The notes: generated by a model not told the origin, from the sequence alone. Positions 18,349-27,611 are shown, counted from the first letter of the stretch. The stretch is DNA of 64,000 bases from HK1 sp965202875 (GCA_965202875.1 OZ241870.1:4154001-4218000); one strand, 5' to 3'. Translations and numbers: made by a program.

Positions 18349-19357
18349 CTACACCCTCAGCCGGCTGAACACCCGGCGCGCGTTGCCTTCGAAGATCTTC
18401 TTCCGGTCCGCATCGTCCAGGGCGCTCGCGTCGATGTAGCGCTTCGTGTCGTCGAAGTAGTGCCCGGTCTCGGGGTCGATGCCGCGCACCGCCCCCACCA
18501 TCTCCGAGGCGAACAGGAGGTTGTCGGCCGGGACGACTTCGAGCAGCAGGTCGATCCCGGGCTGGTGGTACACGCAGGTGTCGAACCAGACGTTGTCGAG
18601 GATCAGATCGGCGAGCGGCGGCTTGCCCATCATGTCGGCCAGGCCCCGGAAGCGGCCCCAGTGGTAGGGGACCGCGCCGCCGCCGCGCGGGACGATGAAC
18701 CTGATGGTCGGGAAGTCCCGGAACAGGTCGGAGGTGATCATCTGCATCACCGCCGTGGTGTCCGCCCCGAGGTAGTGGGAGCCGGTGGTGTGGAAGGCGG
18801 GGTTGCAGGCGGCGCTGACGTGGATCATCGCGGGCACGTCGAGCTCCACCATCTTCTCGTAGAAGGGATACCACCAGCGGTCGCCCAGGGGCGGGTCGGT
18901 CCAGTAGCCGCCGCTCGGGTCCGGGTTCAGGTTGCAGCCGACGAAGCCGAGCTCGTTGACACAACGTTCCAGCTCCCGGATACAGGCGGTGGGCGGCACG
19001 CCGGGGGTCTGCGGAAGCTGGGCGACGCCGGCGAAGTTCTCGGGGTAGAGCCGGGTAATCCGGTGGATGAGGTCGTTGCAGTGCTCGGTCCAGGGCGATG
19101 CTGGTGGATTCGTTGCCGAGGTGGTGGCCCATCCAGCTCGCGCGCGGCGAGAAGATGGTGAGATCCGTGCCGCGCTCGCGTTGCAGCCTGAGCTGCGCGC
19201 CTTCCAGGCTCTCGCGGATCTGTTCGTCGGTGACGTCGAGCCCGCCCTTGACGTGCCGGTGCAGGGGGTCCTGTTCGAGCTCCGCCTTCTGCCGCTCCCG
19301 GTACCGCCCCAGCGCATCGGGGGCGGTGGTGTAGTGGCCGTGGCAGTCGATGATCAC
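18349..19357 (-). pseudogene. ligJ: 4-oxalomesaconate hydratase-like amidohydrolase, one frameshift
   Basis: The N-terminal part from ATG 19357 (IIDCHGHYTTAPDALGRYR, with the metal HxH) runs to about 19093. There one base appears missing, and the sense continues in the next frame (EHCNDLIHRITRLYPENF, LNPDPSGGYW, AMIHVSAACNPAFHTTG, ASEMVGAVRGIDPETGHY) to the stop at 18349. The sequence strongly resembles LigJ, which hydrates 4-oxalomesaconate in the protocatechuate/gallate 4,5-cleavage route. The ligK-like gene at 21121 is the next step of that pathway. A real frameshift would abolish function; a sequencing error is possible because the rest is well preserved. Confidence 0.75.
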
Positions 19358-19572
19358 GGCGTTCCCTCCTCCCGTGGAGCACGTAACGCAACGCAGTGTG
19401 CCACGAACGGCGCCGGCGGATCGGGTGGAGCGTTTCCAAGGCGCGATCAGCCATAGCCAGAGGTGGCGAGGGCCGCATTTCCGGCTCCGCCGCCCGGATG
19501 ACGGCGACCGGCAGGCAGCCGGAGACCCATGGGCGGCTCATCGGCTCCGTCCGGAGGTTCGTCCCGACCGGA

Positions 19573-19601
19573 ATCTACTAATTTGAAATAGATTAGTAGA
19601 T
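19573..19601 (+). promoter_or_regulatory. perfect palindromic operator before the Fic gene
   Basis: ATCTACTAAT (19573-19582) and ATTAGTAGAT (19592-19601) are exact inverse complements separated by nine bases. The site is AT-rich in GC-rich surroundings and lies 46 bases before the Fic start. It overlaps the -35 and spacer of the predicted promoter, as expected for a repressor site. The Fic protein has a C-terminal winged-helix-like region that could bind it. Confidence 0.75.
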
Positions 19602-19611
19602 GTTTTACATT
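19583..19611 (+). promoter_or_regulatory. promoter of the Fic gene
   Basis: TTGAAA at 19583-19588 and TACATT at 19606-19611 are separated by 17 bases. The -35 starts inside the palindrome loop. Confidence 0.6.
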
Positions 19612-19646
19612 TTGGCCCGGCCCTCGGTTCATGAGGTCACCGACCG

Positions 19647-20987
19647 ATGCGAATGCCCGTCACGCCCCCACCGATATCGGATCTGCTCCGAACACGAGCG
19701 GAACGTATCGAGGATCTGATTTCCTCAGACATAGGAAGGTTACCGGAAAACAAATACCTGCACTGGTCGAAGCTGAAATACGTCCAGCCGCCCGAGGGGT
19801 TTTCGAGCGAGGACTGGTGGCTGGCCGTCAAGATGGCCAGATTCTCGGTTCGACACGCCCTCCCCCTTGCCGACAAGCAGGGACGACCATTCGCGTTCAG
19901 CGATTCCGGATACCTGTACCGCATGCTCCATCAGGTCGATCAGGGCGCCGGCGGACGCATCGAGCTGCCCGCCGACGTGGTGAACGCCGACTCCCGGAAC
20001 CGGTACCTGGTGAATTCCCTGATCGAGGAAGCCATCGCGTCGAGCCAACTGGAAGGCGCCGCCACCACCCGTCTGGTGGCGAAGGACATGTTGAGATCGG
20101 GCCGGCCGCCCCGCGACAGGAGCGAGCGGATGATCGTCAACAACTATCGCGGCATGGAGTTCCTGTCCGGGATCGTTCGCGAAGATCTGTCCGCACCCAT
20201 CCTGCTGGATCTGCACCGGATCCTGACCGAGGGGACGTTCGACGATCCGGACGCGGCCGGGCGGTTCAGGCTCCCGTCCGACCGCGTGTTCGTGACGGAC
20301 CCGCGGGACCGCGCCATCCTGCACGAGCCGCCCGACGCGAGCGCGCTCGGAGAGCGGATGGAGCGGCTGTTCGCCTTCGCCAACACGACCGGTGACGAAC
20401 CCTTCGTCCACCCCGTCGTGAAGGCCATCCTCCTGCACTTCATGATCGGTTACGAGCACCCCTTCGTCGACGGCAACGGCCGCACTGCGCGAGCCCTGTT
20501 CTACTGGGCGATGGCCAGATTCGGATTCTGGATGACCGAGTTCCTCTCGATCTCGACCATCATCCGCAAGGCGCCGGTGCAGTACGCGCGTGCCTACGTG
20601 CTCTCCGAGACCGACGACAACGACGTCACCTACTTTCTCGACTACCACCTTCGGGTGATCCTCCGGTCGATCCGGGAGTTGCACGCCTGGCTGGCGCGCA
20701 AGGCCGAGGAGATGCGCGACGTGCAGCGGCTGCTCGATCGCCTGGCCCCCGCTGCCGTCCTGAACTATCGGCAAACCGCGTTGATCGAGCACATGCACAA
20801 ACACCCCGGGACGTCGTACACCATCGAGAGCCACCGCAGATCGCACAACGTCACCTACCAGACCGCGCGCACCGACCTCCTCAAGCTCGCCGAGTCCGGC
20901 TTGATGCAATACGCCAAGCGGGGCCGGGCGTTCATCTTCACCCAAGCCGTCGATTTCGACGAGCGGCTGCGCGAGCTGGCGAGATGA
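19647..20987 (+). CDS. Fic-family AMP-transferase with N-terminal autoinhibition motif
   Basis: The protein has 446 residues. The Fic active-site loop HPFVDGNGRTAR is complete at 271-282, with the catalytic His and all phosphate-binding residues. An inhibitory motif SSQLEG (132-137, Glu136) lies upstream, so this is a class II enzyme held inactive by its own helix. The last 80 residues (RQTALIEHMHKHPGTSYTI, then HNVTYQTARTDLLKLAESGL) look like a winged helix-turn-helix. Such proteins transfer AMP to protein hydroxyls and may regulate their own transcription. The gene sits alone, opposite to and between ligK and ligJ, with its own promoter and operator. Confidence 0.92.
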   Translation: MRMPVTPPPISDLLRTRAERIEDLISSDIGRLPENKYLHWSKLKYVQPPEGFSSEDWWLAVKMARFSVRHALPLADKQGRPFAFSDSGYLYRMLHQVDQGAGGRIELPADVVNADSRNRYLVNSLIEEAIASSQLEGAATTRLVAKDMLRSGRPPRDRSERMIVNNYRGMEFLSGIVREDLSAPILLDLHRILTEGTFDDPDAAGRFRLPSDRVFVTDPRDRAILHEPPDASALGERMERLFAFANTTGDEPFVHPVVKAILLHFMIGYEHPFVDGNGRTARALFYWAMARFGFWMTEFLSISTIIRKAPVQYARAYVLSETDDNDVTYFLDYHLRVILRSIRELHAWLARKAEEMRDVQRLLDRLAPAAVLNYRQTALIEHMHKHPGTSYTIESHRRSHNVTYQTARTDLLKLAESGLMQYAKRGRAFIFTQAVDFDERLRELAR

Positions 20988-21120
20988 CGGCCGAACGGAG
21001 CCTCATCTCCGTTCCCGATCCGGGGCGCCGTGGCGGCGACCCCCACCGGGCCGGTGTCGCCGAAACGCGCCATCGGGTGCGTCCGCTGCCGCCTGCCGCG
21101 CGCGCCGGCGGCTGGCCGTA

Positions 21121-21819
21121 TCAATCATCCAGCTCGGACGCGCTGTCCACGTAGACGAGGCCGGCGGCTTCGAGCTTGGGGCGCATGCCGTAGAGGTCCA
21201 GGCCCAGGACGCCGGCGGCCAGCTTCCCGCGCTTGTCCGCCTCCCCGGCCTCGCGCTCGCGGGCCGCGGCCAGCACCCGCGCGGCGGTGTTCCTGGCCAC
21301 GACCACCACGCCGTCGTCGTCGGCCACCACCACGTCGCCGGGGTTGACCACCTGTCCGGCGCAGACGATGGGCACGTTCACCGATCCCAATGTGCTCTTG
21401 ACCGTGCCCCGGGCCGAAACGGCGCGCGCCCACACCGGGAAGCCCATGTCTTCGAGGGCGCGCACGTCGCGCACCCCGGTATCGGTGACCAGCCCCCTGG
21501 CACCGCGGGCCTTGGCCGAGGTGGCGAGCAGGTCGCCGAACATGCCGTCGGTGTTGTCCGCGGTGCAGCCGACGACCAGCACGTCCCCGGGCCGGCAGAG
21601 CTCGATCGCCACGTGGACCATCCAGTTGTCGCCCGGCTGGGCCAGGATGGTGACCGCGCTGCCGGCAATCTGCGCGTGAGGGTAGATCGGACGGATGTAC
21701 GGCTTGAGCAGGCCGCTGCGGCCCTGGGCCTCGTGCACAGTGGCGACCCCGAGCGCACCGAGCTCGTCGATGGTCGCGCCGTCGGCCCGCTCGATGTTGC
21801 GGACGGCCACGGGTTTCAT
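21121..21819 (-). CDS. ligK: 4-carboxy-4-hydroxy-2-oxoadipate aldolase / RraA-family protein
   Basis: The protein has 232 residues from ATG 21819. RraA/LigK fold features: ATVHEAQGRSGLLKPYIRP, GDVLVVGCTADNTDGMFGDL and GARGLVTDTGVRDVRALEDM, the last carrying the Arg-Asp pair that holds the metal and substrate in class II pyruvate aldolases. LigK cleaves 4-carboxy-4-hydroxy-2-oxoadipate to pyruvate and oxaloacetate, the step after LigJ. RraA-like RNase regulators share the fold but are about 160 residues long, so an aldolase is preferred. The Fic gene now separates it from ligJ. Confidence 0.8.
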   Translation of the reverse strand: MKPVAVRNIERADGATIDELGALGVATVHEAQGRSGLLKPYIRPIYPHAQIAGSAVTILAQPGDNWMVHVAIELCRPGDVLVVGCTADNTDGMFGDLLATSAKARGARGLVTDTGVRDVRALEDMGFPVWARAVSARGTVKSTLGSVNVPIVCAGQVVNPGDVVVADDDGVVVVARNTAARVLAAAREREAGEADKRGKLAAGVLGLDLYGMRPKLEAAGLVYVDSASELDD

Positions 21820-21829
21820 GTCGTTTTCC

Positions 21830-22278
21830 TCATCCGACGAAGCGCGGTCGGGTTTTCCCGATGTCCGCCACGTGCACAACTCGGTCGGACAGGTAGATGG
21901 TCCCGCGTTTTCTCCCGGAATCGCGTGTCGGCGGTGACCACGGGGTGCTGCTCGTGAATCGCCAGAGCGAGATGGAAGCAGTCGTGGACCGGATGGCCGA
22001 AGTCGACAGCCAGCCGCTTCGCGGAGGCCGCATTGGCGCATCGACCGCGGTGTGGTGACGGGAGCGGCGCGTAACAGATCCACGGTGCCGGCAAGCCCAT
22101 CGCGGTCGATGTCGCCGCGTCGGTGCATGGCTCATAACGCATTGGCGGCCTCGGCAAAGAGCAGCGCGGGGGCCAGCAACGTCAACCCCGCATCGAGCAG
22201 GCTCGACGCTTCATCCGACAGACTCTCTGCCACGAGCCACTTGACGGCGACGCTCGCGTCGACGACATAGCCTCTCAC
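21830..22278 (-). pseudogene. vapC: VapC toxin, nonsense and frameshift mutations
   Basis: From GTG 22278 the frame reads VRGYVVDASVAVKWLVAESL (first PIN Asp) through LLAPALLFAEAANAL and then meets TGA where relatives have Trp before AMHRRGDI. Further on the frame shifts near 22030, and the C-terminal PIN signature GHPVHDCFHLALA and VVTADTRF appears, with another shift before the end. The toxin is therefore inactivated by at least three lesions. Its start overlaps the stop of a short upstream minus-strand frame ending RDQDGTT, in the position where a VapB antitoxin would be. Confidence 0.75.
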
Positions 22279-22557
22279 GTCGTTCCGTCCTGGTCCCGGT
22301 CGGCCCGGATCGTTTCAGTGCCGTCAACCGACGATTGAAGGCGTTGCCTCAGGATTCGCGCACGATCCGCGAAATTTCCATCATCGGCGAGCAACGTCCT
22401 AGGGGTGGATCTGCGCGGATTCCGCGTCCACAATGGCTCCGGGGCTCCCGCGACGAGGACCTCCGTCCGGGTCCATCGACGACGCGGCCGAAGCCACCGC
22501 CGGGACGCCGCGACCTGCCGCCGCCGGCGGCGGCAATCCGAGGAGGAGATCGCCGGG
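22279..22557. other. intergenic region, possible antitoxin remnant
   Basis: The minus strand upstream of the dead vapC has an open stretch ending FADRARILRQRLQSSVDGT and RDQDGTT that overlaps the toxin start, as antitoxins do, but no DNA-binding motif is recognisable. On the plus strand, AGGAGGAG at 22541 is the ribosome site of the permease gene. Confidence 0.35.
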
Positions 22558-23490
22558 ATGCTCGTCTTCATCGCCAAACGCTTCGGCCAGATGCTGATCA
22601 TCATGGCCGTGGTCTCCATCCTTCTGTTCGTGATGCTCGAATTCAACATCGAGAGCGTCGCGGTCAAGGTCCTCGGGCAATATTCGACAGAAGAGCAGCG
22701 CGAGCTGTGGCTGCAGGAGAACGGCTACTACGACCCCCTCTACGCGCGCTACTTCCGCTGGCTCGGCAACTTCGTCACCGGCGACCTCGGGGAATCGGTC
22801 CGGTTCAGGCAGCCGATCAACGACTTCATGTGGGGGCGGCTGTGGAACACCGCCGTCCTCGCATTCTGGGCCATGGCGTTCATCGTCCCGCTCGCCCTCG
22901 TGCTCGGCATCCTCTCGGGCATGAGGGAGGGCTCGTACCTCGATCGCACCATCTCCGTCACCAGCATCATCACCACCTCGATCCCGGAGTTCGCGAGCGC
23001 GCCGTTGCTCGCGGCAATTTTCGTGTTCGGGCTCGAATGGCTGCCGGGCACGAGCAGCATGATCGGCGGCTTCGACTGGAAGCAGCTCGTGCTCCCCGTG
23101 GCGGTGCTGGTCATCTACGACTTCGGCTACGTGGCGCGGATGACCCGCGCGTCGATGGCGGAAGTCATGACCACGCACTACATCCGTACCGCGGTACTCA
23201 AGGGCCTGCCGTACCGGCAGGTGATCCTGAGGCACGCGCTGCGCAACGCCCTCATCGCCCCGTTCACGGTCATCATGCTCCAGATCCCGTGGCTGCTCTC
23301 CGGGGTCATCGTGGTCGAGTTCTTCTTCGCTTACAAAGGGTTCGGGGCACTGCTGCTGGAGGCGTCCCTCAACCAGGACATCCTGCTCATCGAGGCGGCG
23401 TCGATGGTGGCGGTGTTCGTGGTAGTCGCCACCCAGACCCTGTCCGACGTCGGCTACACCTGGCTGAACCCGCGGATCCGCTTTACCTGA
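22558..23490 (+). CDS. peptide/nickel-type ABC transporter permease, DppB family
   Basis: The protein has 310 residues from ATG 22558 after an AGGAGGAG site. The first membrane segment (IAKRFGQMLIIMAVVSILLF) and periplasmic loop with GYYDPLYARYFRWLGNFVTGD are typical of DppB/OppB. About six membrane helices follow, and the coupling loop TRASMAEVMTTHYIRTAVLKG carries the EAA motif region that contacts the ATPase. It is the first of three genes ten and 80 bases apart. No substrate-binding protein gene is nearby; upstream is a dead toxin gene. Confidence 0.9.
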   Translation: MLVFIAKRFGQMLIIMAVVSILLFVMLEFNIESVAVKVLGQYSTEEQRELWLQENGYYDPLYARYFRWLGNFVTGDLGESVRFRQPINDFMWGRLWNTAVLAFWAMAFIVPLALVLGILSGMREGSYLDRTISVTSIITTSIPEFASAPLLAAIFVFGLEWLPGTSSMIGGFDWKQLVLPVAVLVIYDFGYVARMTRASMAEVMTTHYIRTAVLKGLPYRQVILRHALRNALIAPFTVIMLQIPWLLSGVIVVEFFFAYKGFGALLLEASLNQDILLIEAASMVAVFVVVATQTLSDVGYTWLNPRIRFT

Positions 23491-23500
23491 GGAGCGAGCC

Positions 23501-24406
23501 ATGCCCAGGATGACGACGACGGTGCCCGCCCCCGGCTACGGCCCCGCGCTGTGGAACGCGGTCAAGTCGTTCGCCCTGCTGCGCGAGAGCATCGTGGGCA
23601 TGATCGGGGCCGGCCTGGTGCTGTTCTGGGTAATCCTGGCGCTCGGCGCACCACTGTTCTCGCCCTGCGATCCGAACGCAACGCTCCAGCCCTTCGCGAA
23701 GCCCGGCACGCCGGTTCCCATCGCCGGCGCCTGCTGGACCGACACCTTCGTGCTGGGCGCCGACAACATCGGGCGCGATGTCCTCTCGCGCATCGTGTGG
23801 GGCGCGCGCACCGTGCTGACCTGGGCGCCGGTGGCGGCGGTCTCCGCCTACCTCGTGGGCATCGTCCTGGGGCTGGCGGCCGGGTACTACCGCGGCTGGA
23901 TCGACGACGTGCTGTCCGGGATCTCGAACATCATCCTCGCCTTCCCCGTGCTGGTGCTCTACATCCTCATCATCGCGGCCATCGGCGCCTCGCCGCTCAA
24001 CATCGTGTTCGCGGTGACCTTCGCGACGGGGCCGCTGGTGATGCGCATCGTGCGCGGCCTCGTGCTCGATCTGCGCAACCGGGAGTACGTTTCGGCGGCG
24101 GAGACGCGCGGCGAGACGGCGTGGCGCATCATGTTCGTCGAGATCCTGCCGAACGCGCGCGGCCCCCTCATCGTCGACGGCTGCCTCCGGCTCGGCTACG
24201 TCATCATCACCATCGGCGTGCTCGGATTCCTCGGCCTCGGGCTGCCGCCCCCGGACCCGGACTGGGGCGGGATGATCAACGAGACGCGGCAGATGTCGCT
24301 CGCGTTCCCGCACATGACGGTGATGCCGTGCATCGCCATCTCGTCGCTCATCCTCGGCTTCAACCTGCTCGCCGACGGGCTGCGGGAGATCTCGTTGCGC
24401 GACTGA
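23501..24406 (+). CDS. peptide/nickel-type ABC transporter permease, DppC family
   Basis: The protein has 301 residues, beginning ten bases after the DppB-type gene. It has the OppC N-terminal helix, a DTFVLGADNIGRDVLSRIVW segment (the conserved GTDxxGRD feature) and the EAA-loop region YVSAAETRGETAWRIMFVEI. It forms the heteromeric channel with the preceding protein. Confidence 0.9.
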   Translation: MPRMTTTVPAPGYGPALWNAVKSFALLRESIVGMIGAGLVLFWVILALGAPLFSPCDPNATLQPFAKPGTPVPIAGACWTDTFVLGADNIGRDVLSRIVWGARTVLTWAPVAAVSAYLVGIVLGLAAGYYRGWIDDVLSGISNIILAFPVLVLYILIIAAIGASPLNIVFAVTFATGPLVMRIVRGLVLDLRNREYVSAAETRGETAWRIMFVEILPNARGPLIVDGCLRLGYVIITIGVLGFLGLGLPPPDPDWGGMINETRQMSLAFPHMTVMPCIAISSLILGFNLLADGLREISLRD

Positions 24407-24486
24407 CGGCGGCCCCCGGAGGCCGGGCAGGCCGCACTGCATCCCGACCGCTCGATACGCGAGAGCGGCGTGAGGAGGAGACGCCC

Positions 24487-26604
24487 ATGGCGCTCGACTT
24501 CGACGAAGGCGCACCGGTCCTCGAAATCACGGACCTGAACCTTTCGTACTGGACACGGGCGGGGGAGATCCCCGCGGTGATCGATTTTTCGCTCACCGTC
24601 AACCGGGGCGAGAGCATCGGTCTGGTGGGCGAGTCCGGCTGCGGCAAGTCCACGGTGGCGATGGCCATCATGCAGTACATGGGGGGCAACGGCACCATCA
24701 AGAGCGGCAGCATCCGGTTCAAGGGGGTGGAGCTGGCGGAGCTCCCGCCCGACGAGCTGCGCACCCTGCGTGGCTCGCACATCTCGATGATCTACCAGGA
24801 GCCCTTCGCGGCCCTCAACCCCAGCCTGACCCTCGGCGCCCAGCTCAAGGAGGTGCCGATGACCCACGAGAACGTCCCGGATTCGGAAGCGCACGATCGC
24901 GCGGCGCGGGTGCTCACCGACGTCCGGCTCCCCGATCCGGAGCGGGTCATGGCCGCCTACCCGCACCAGATCTCCGGCGGGCAGCAGCAGCGGGTGGTCA
25001 TCGCCATGGCCCTGCTCTCGAACCCCTCGCTGCTGCTCCTCGACGAGCCGACCACGGCCCTCGACGTCACCGTGGAAGCCGGCATCACCAAGCTCATCAC
25101 CGACATCAGCCGCAAGTACGGCACGTCGCAGATCTACATCTCGCACAACCTGGGCCTCATCCTGGAGGTCTGCGACCGGGTCTTCGTCATGTACTCCGGC
25201 GAAGTGGTGGAGGAGGGCACGATCAATTCCCTGTTCACGTGGCCGAAGCACCCCTACACCCACGGGCTGTTCGGGTGCATCCCGCTCCCCACCGCGGACA
25301 AGAACGCGGCGCCGCTCAGGCCCATCGCCGGGCAGCTCCCGCTCCCCCACGAGCGGCCGCGGGGGTGCAACTTCGGTCCCCGCTGCGATTACTTCCAGGA
25401 CGGGCGATGCAACGCGAAGGACGTCCCGATGGAGTCGGTGGCGGGCACGGCGATGAGTGACCACCGGGTGCGTTGCGTGCGCTGGAGGGAGATCGACTAC
25501 GGCATGGAGGTCGCGCACGGCGAGGCGAACGACCCGATGGAGATCGGGGACGACGTCCTCGCGGTCGAGAACATGCAGAAGTACTACGAGGTCCACGACC
25601 GGTCGATCAAGGCCATCCTCGCCGGCACCGGCACCATGCACGTCAAGGCGAACGAACGGCTCAACTTCGACGCCCGGCGCGGGGAGACCGTCGCCATCGT
25701 CGGGGAGTCGGGGTGCGGGAAATCGACCTTCGCGAAGGTGCTGATGGGGCTCGAAACCGCGACGGACGGCCGCATCCGCCACGACGGCGCCGAGATCTCG
25801 AAGATCCCGGTCCGCGATCGCTCGCCGCAGCAGATCGGGTCGCTCCAGATGGTGTTCCAGAACCCCTTCGACACCCTCAATCCGAGCCACACCGTCGGCG
25901 CCCAGATCGGACGGGTCATCAAGAAGTTCGGCGTGGAGACGGACAAGAGGAAGATCCAGGCCCGGGTGCTGGAGCTTCTCGACGTCGTGAAGCTGCCGCG
26001 CGACTTCTACCACCGCAAGCCCCGCCAGCTCTCCGGCGGACAGAAGCAGCGCATCGGCATCGCGCGCGCGTTCGCCGGCAACCCCTCGATGGTGATCGCC
26101 GACGAGCCGGTCTCGGCCCTCGACGTCTCGGTGGCGGCGGCGGTGACGGAGCTGCTGATGGAGATCCAGCGCGAGCACAAGACGACACTGCTCTTCATCA
26201 GCCACGACTTGAGCGTGGTCCGCTACCTCTCCGACCGGATCGTGGTGATGTACCTCGGCCAGATCATGGAGCGCGGCGCCACCGAGGCCATCTTCGCACC
26301 GCCGTACCATCCCTACACCGAGGCCCTGCTCTCGGCGGTCCCGATCGCCGACCCGGAGGTCACCAAGCGGGAGATCGTCCTCGAAGGCAACCTGCCGAGC
26401 GCCCTCGACCCGCCGCAAGGGTGCCCGTTCAGCACCCGCTGCCCGCGCAAGGCCGGGAAGATCTGCGACGACGAACGTCCCCCCGTACGGATGGTTTCGG
26501 ACACCCACGCCATCGCCTGCCACATCCCGCTCGACGATCTGCAGCAGGTCGAGCCGGTCATCGTGGTGCCGGCACGGGAAGAGCGGATGCACGCGCATCA
26601 ATGA
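24487..26604 (+). CDS. fused double ATPase of the peptide ABC transporter (DppD-DppF type)
   Basis: The protein has 705 residues from ATG 24487 (GAGGAGGAG upstream). It carries two complete ABC ATPase domains: Walker A GESGCGKST in each half, signatures ISGGQQQRVVIAMAL and LSGGQKQRIGIARAF, and Walker B LLLLDEP and MVIADEP. Each half ends in the oligopeptide-type C-terminal extension with Cys residues (GCNFGPRCDYF; GCPFSTRCPRK), known to hold an iron-sulfur cluster in some members. Fusion of the D and F subunits into one chain is found in many bacteria. It powers uptake with the two permeases upstream. Confidence 0.92.
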   Translation: MALDFDEGAPVLEITDLNLSYWTRAGEIPAVIDFSLTVNRGESIGLVGESGCGKSTVAMAIMQYMGGNGTIKSGSIRFKGVELAELPPDELRTLRGSHISMIYQEPFAALNPSLTLGAQLKEVPMTHENVPDSEAHDRAARVLTDVRLPDPERVMAAYPHQISGGQQQRVVIAMALLSNPSLLLLDEPTTALDVTVEAGITKLITDISRKYGTSQIYISHNLGLILEVCDRVFVMYSGEVVEEGTINSLFTWPKHPYTHGLFGCIPLPTADKNAAPLRPIAGQLPLPHERPRGCNFGPRCDYFQDGRCNAKDVPMESVAGTAMSDHRVRCVRWREIDYGMEVAHGEANDPMEIGDDVLAVENMQKYYEVHDRSIKAILAGTGTMHVKANERLNFDARRGETVAIVGESGCGKSTFAKVLMGLETATDGRIRHDGAEISKIPVRDRSPQQIGSLQMVFQNPFDTLNPSHTVGAQIGRVIKKFGVETDKRKIQARVLELLDVVKLPRDFYHRKPRQLSGGQKQRIGIARAFAGNPSMVIADEPVSALDVSVAAAVTELLMEIQREHKTTLLFISHDLSVVRYLSDRIVVMYLGQIMERGATEAIFAPPYHPYTEALLSAVPIADPEVTKREIVLEGNLPSALDPPQGCPFSTRCPRKAGKICDDERPPVRMVSDTHAIACHIPLDDLQQVEPVIVVPAREERMHAHQ

Positions 26605-26738
26605 CGTCGGACGGCGGGATCCGGTGCGAGGGACGGGGCCCCGTGCACGCCGGCTTCCTCGAACCGCGCCGCGCAACCGAAGAACGCCTGGGAGCGATGC
26701 GCACACCGCCGTCATCAGGAAACAGGGAGTGACCCCCG

Positions 26739-27077
26739 ATGAGCTGCGAAGGCAAATGCGAGCTGGTGGAGTTCAAGATCACGTCGTCGCGCTTTCTCCA
26801 CGTCGTCCCGCGGCCCCGCGCCGACGCGCCGCCCGATCTCGAGCAACGCCTCGACGAGGAGGTGAAGGCCGCGGTGGAACGATCGCATCACGAATGCGGA
26901 GACGGGTGTGACTGCGTCATCGGCGAGCCGATCGAGGTACTGTCCCGCCAGCAGATCAAGAAGGTCACCCATGGCGGCTTCGCCGGTTGGTACCAGATCA
27001 CGGTGGCGAAGTACCGGACCCCCGGCGAGTGCATGCCGGGGGCGGACGCCCTGCCCGAAGGTGTGCGCCATGGCTGA
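26739..27077 (+). CDS. small Cys-containing protein of unknown function
   Basis: The protein has 112 residues. It has five clustered cysteines (MSCEGKCEL at the start, HHECGDGCDCVIG in the middle) and one near the end, suggesting metal binding. No membrane segment or known domain was recognised. An AGGGAG site lies nine bases before the ATG. It follows the transporter operon by 134 bases and could be co-transcribed. Confidence 0.55.
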   Translation: MSCEGKCELVEFKITSSRFLHVVPRPRADAPPDLEQRLDEEVKAAVERSHHECGDGCDCVIGEPIEVLSRQQIKKVTHGGFAGWYQITVAKYRTPGECMPGADALPEGVRHG

Positions 27078-27151
27078 TCGGGCCGGCCGAGCGCCCCGGC
27101 CTGAATCGCCCGCTCCGTCCGCCGGACAGGTCGGGGGGGAGGGTGGGCGTG

Positions 27152-27160
27152 TGCTAGACT
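27152..27160 (+). promoter_or_regulatory. possible extended -10 promoter
   Basis: TGCTAGACT fits an extended -10 (TGnTAnnnT) 40 bases before the start at 27201. No -35 is apparent. Confidence 0.3.
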
Positions 27161-27200
27161 TCCGGCCCGCCATCCGGGAAGACTCCAGGGGAACACCGAC

Positions 27201-27611
27201 GTGAGACAGCGGGAAGCCGGCCAGCGCCTCGACGAGATCAGCGCCGATCTCGACAACCTCCACCGCGAGGACGTGTTCAGCGACATGCGGCTCGCAACGA
27301 TCCGCAGACTTCAGCCGGTCAGGCCGGACGGCAGCCTCGACCCCTCCCGGCCCACCACCTACATCGCCGAGACCACTATCGTCTCGCAGCTCGGGCCGAT
27401 CCCTGTCCAGTCCCCCATCGAAGCCCATTCGCTGAAGGATGCGTTCTCGAAGTTCCCCGAGGCGATCAAGGCGGCGGTGGAGCGGCTGAGCGAGCGGGCC
27501 CAGGAGATGCGCCGGGAAGAGGCGTCGCGCATCGTGGTGCCCGGCGCCATGCCCCCGGACTTGGGCGGCGGCCGGCCCGGCGGCGGTGGGGGCATCGTCT
27601 TCGACCGTTAG
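27201..27611 (+). CDS. small cytoplasmic protein of unknown function
   Basis: The protein has 136 residues from GTG 27201, with an AGGGGA site upstream. The first 35 residues are a charged helix (QREAGQRLDEISADLDNLHR). The middle is a short beta-rich part (TTYIAETTIVSQLGPIPVQS), then a helix (FPEAIKAAVERLSERAQEMR). The tail is Gly/Pro-rich (GGGRPGGGGGIVFDR). Codon use looks like that of real genes in this window. No family is recognised. Confidence 0.55.
   Translation: MRQREAGQRLDEISADLDNLHREDVFSDMRLATIRRLQPVRPDGSLDPSRPTTYIAETTIVSQLGPIPVQSPIEAHSLKDAFSKFPEAIKAAVERLSERAQEMRREEASRIVVPGAMPPDLGGGRPGGGGGIVFDR

Noticed and set aside
24196..26715. 839-codon minus-strand frame opposite the double ATPase
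   Set aside because: Shadow frame; all ABC motifs are on the plus strand.
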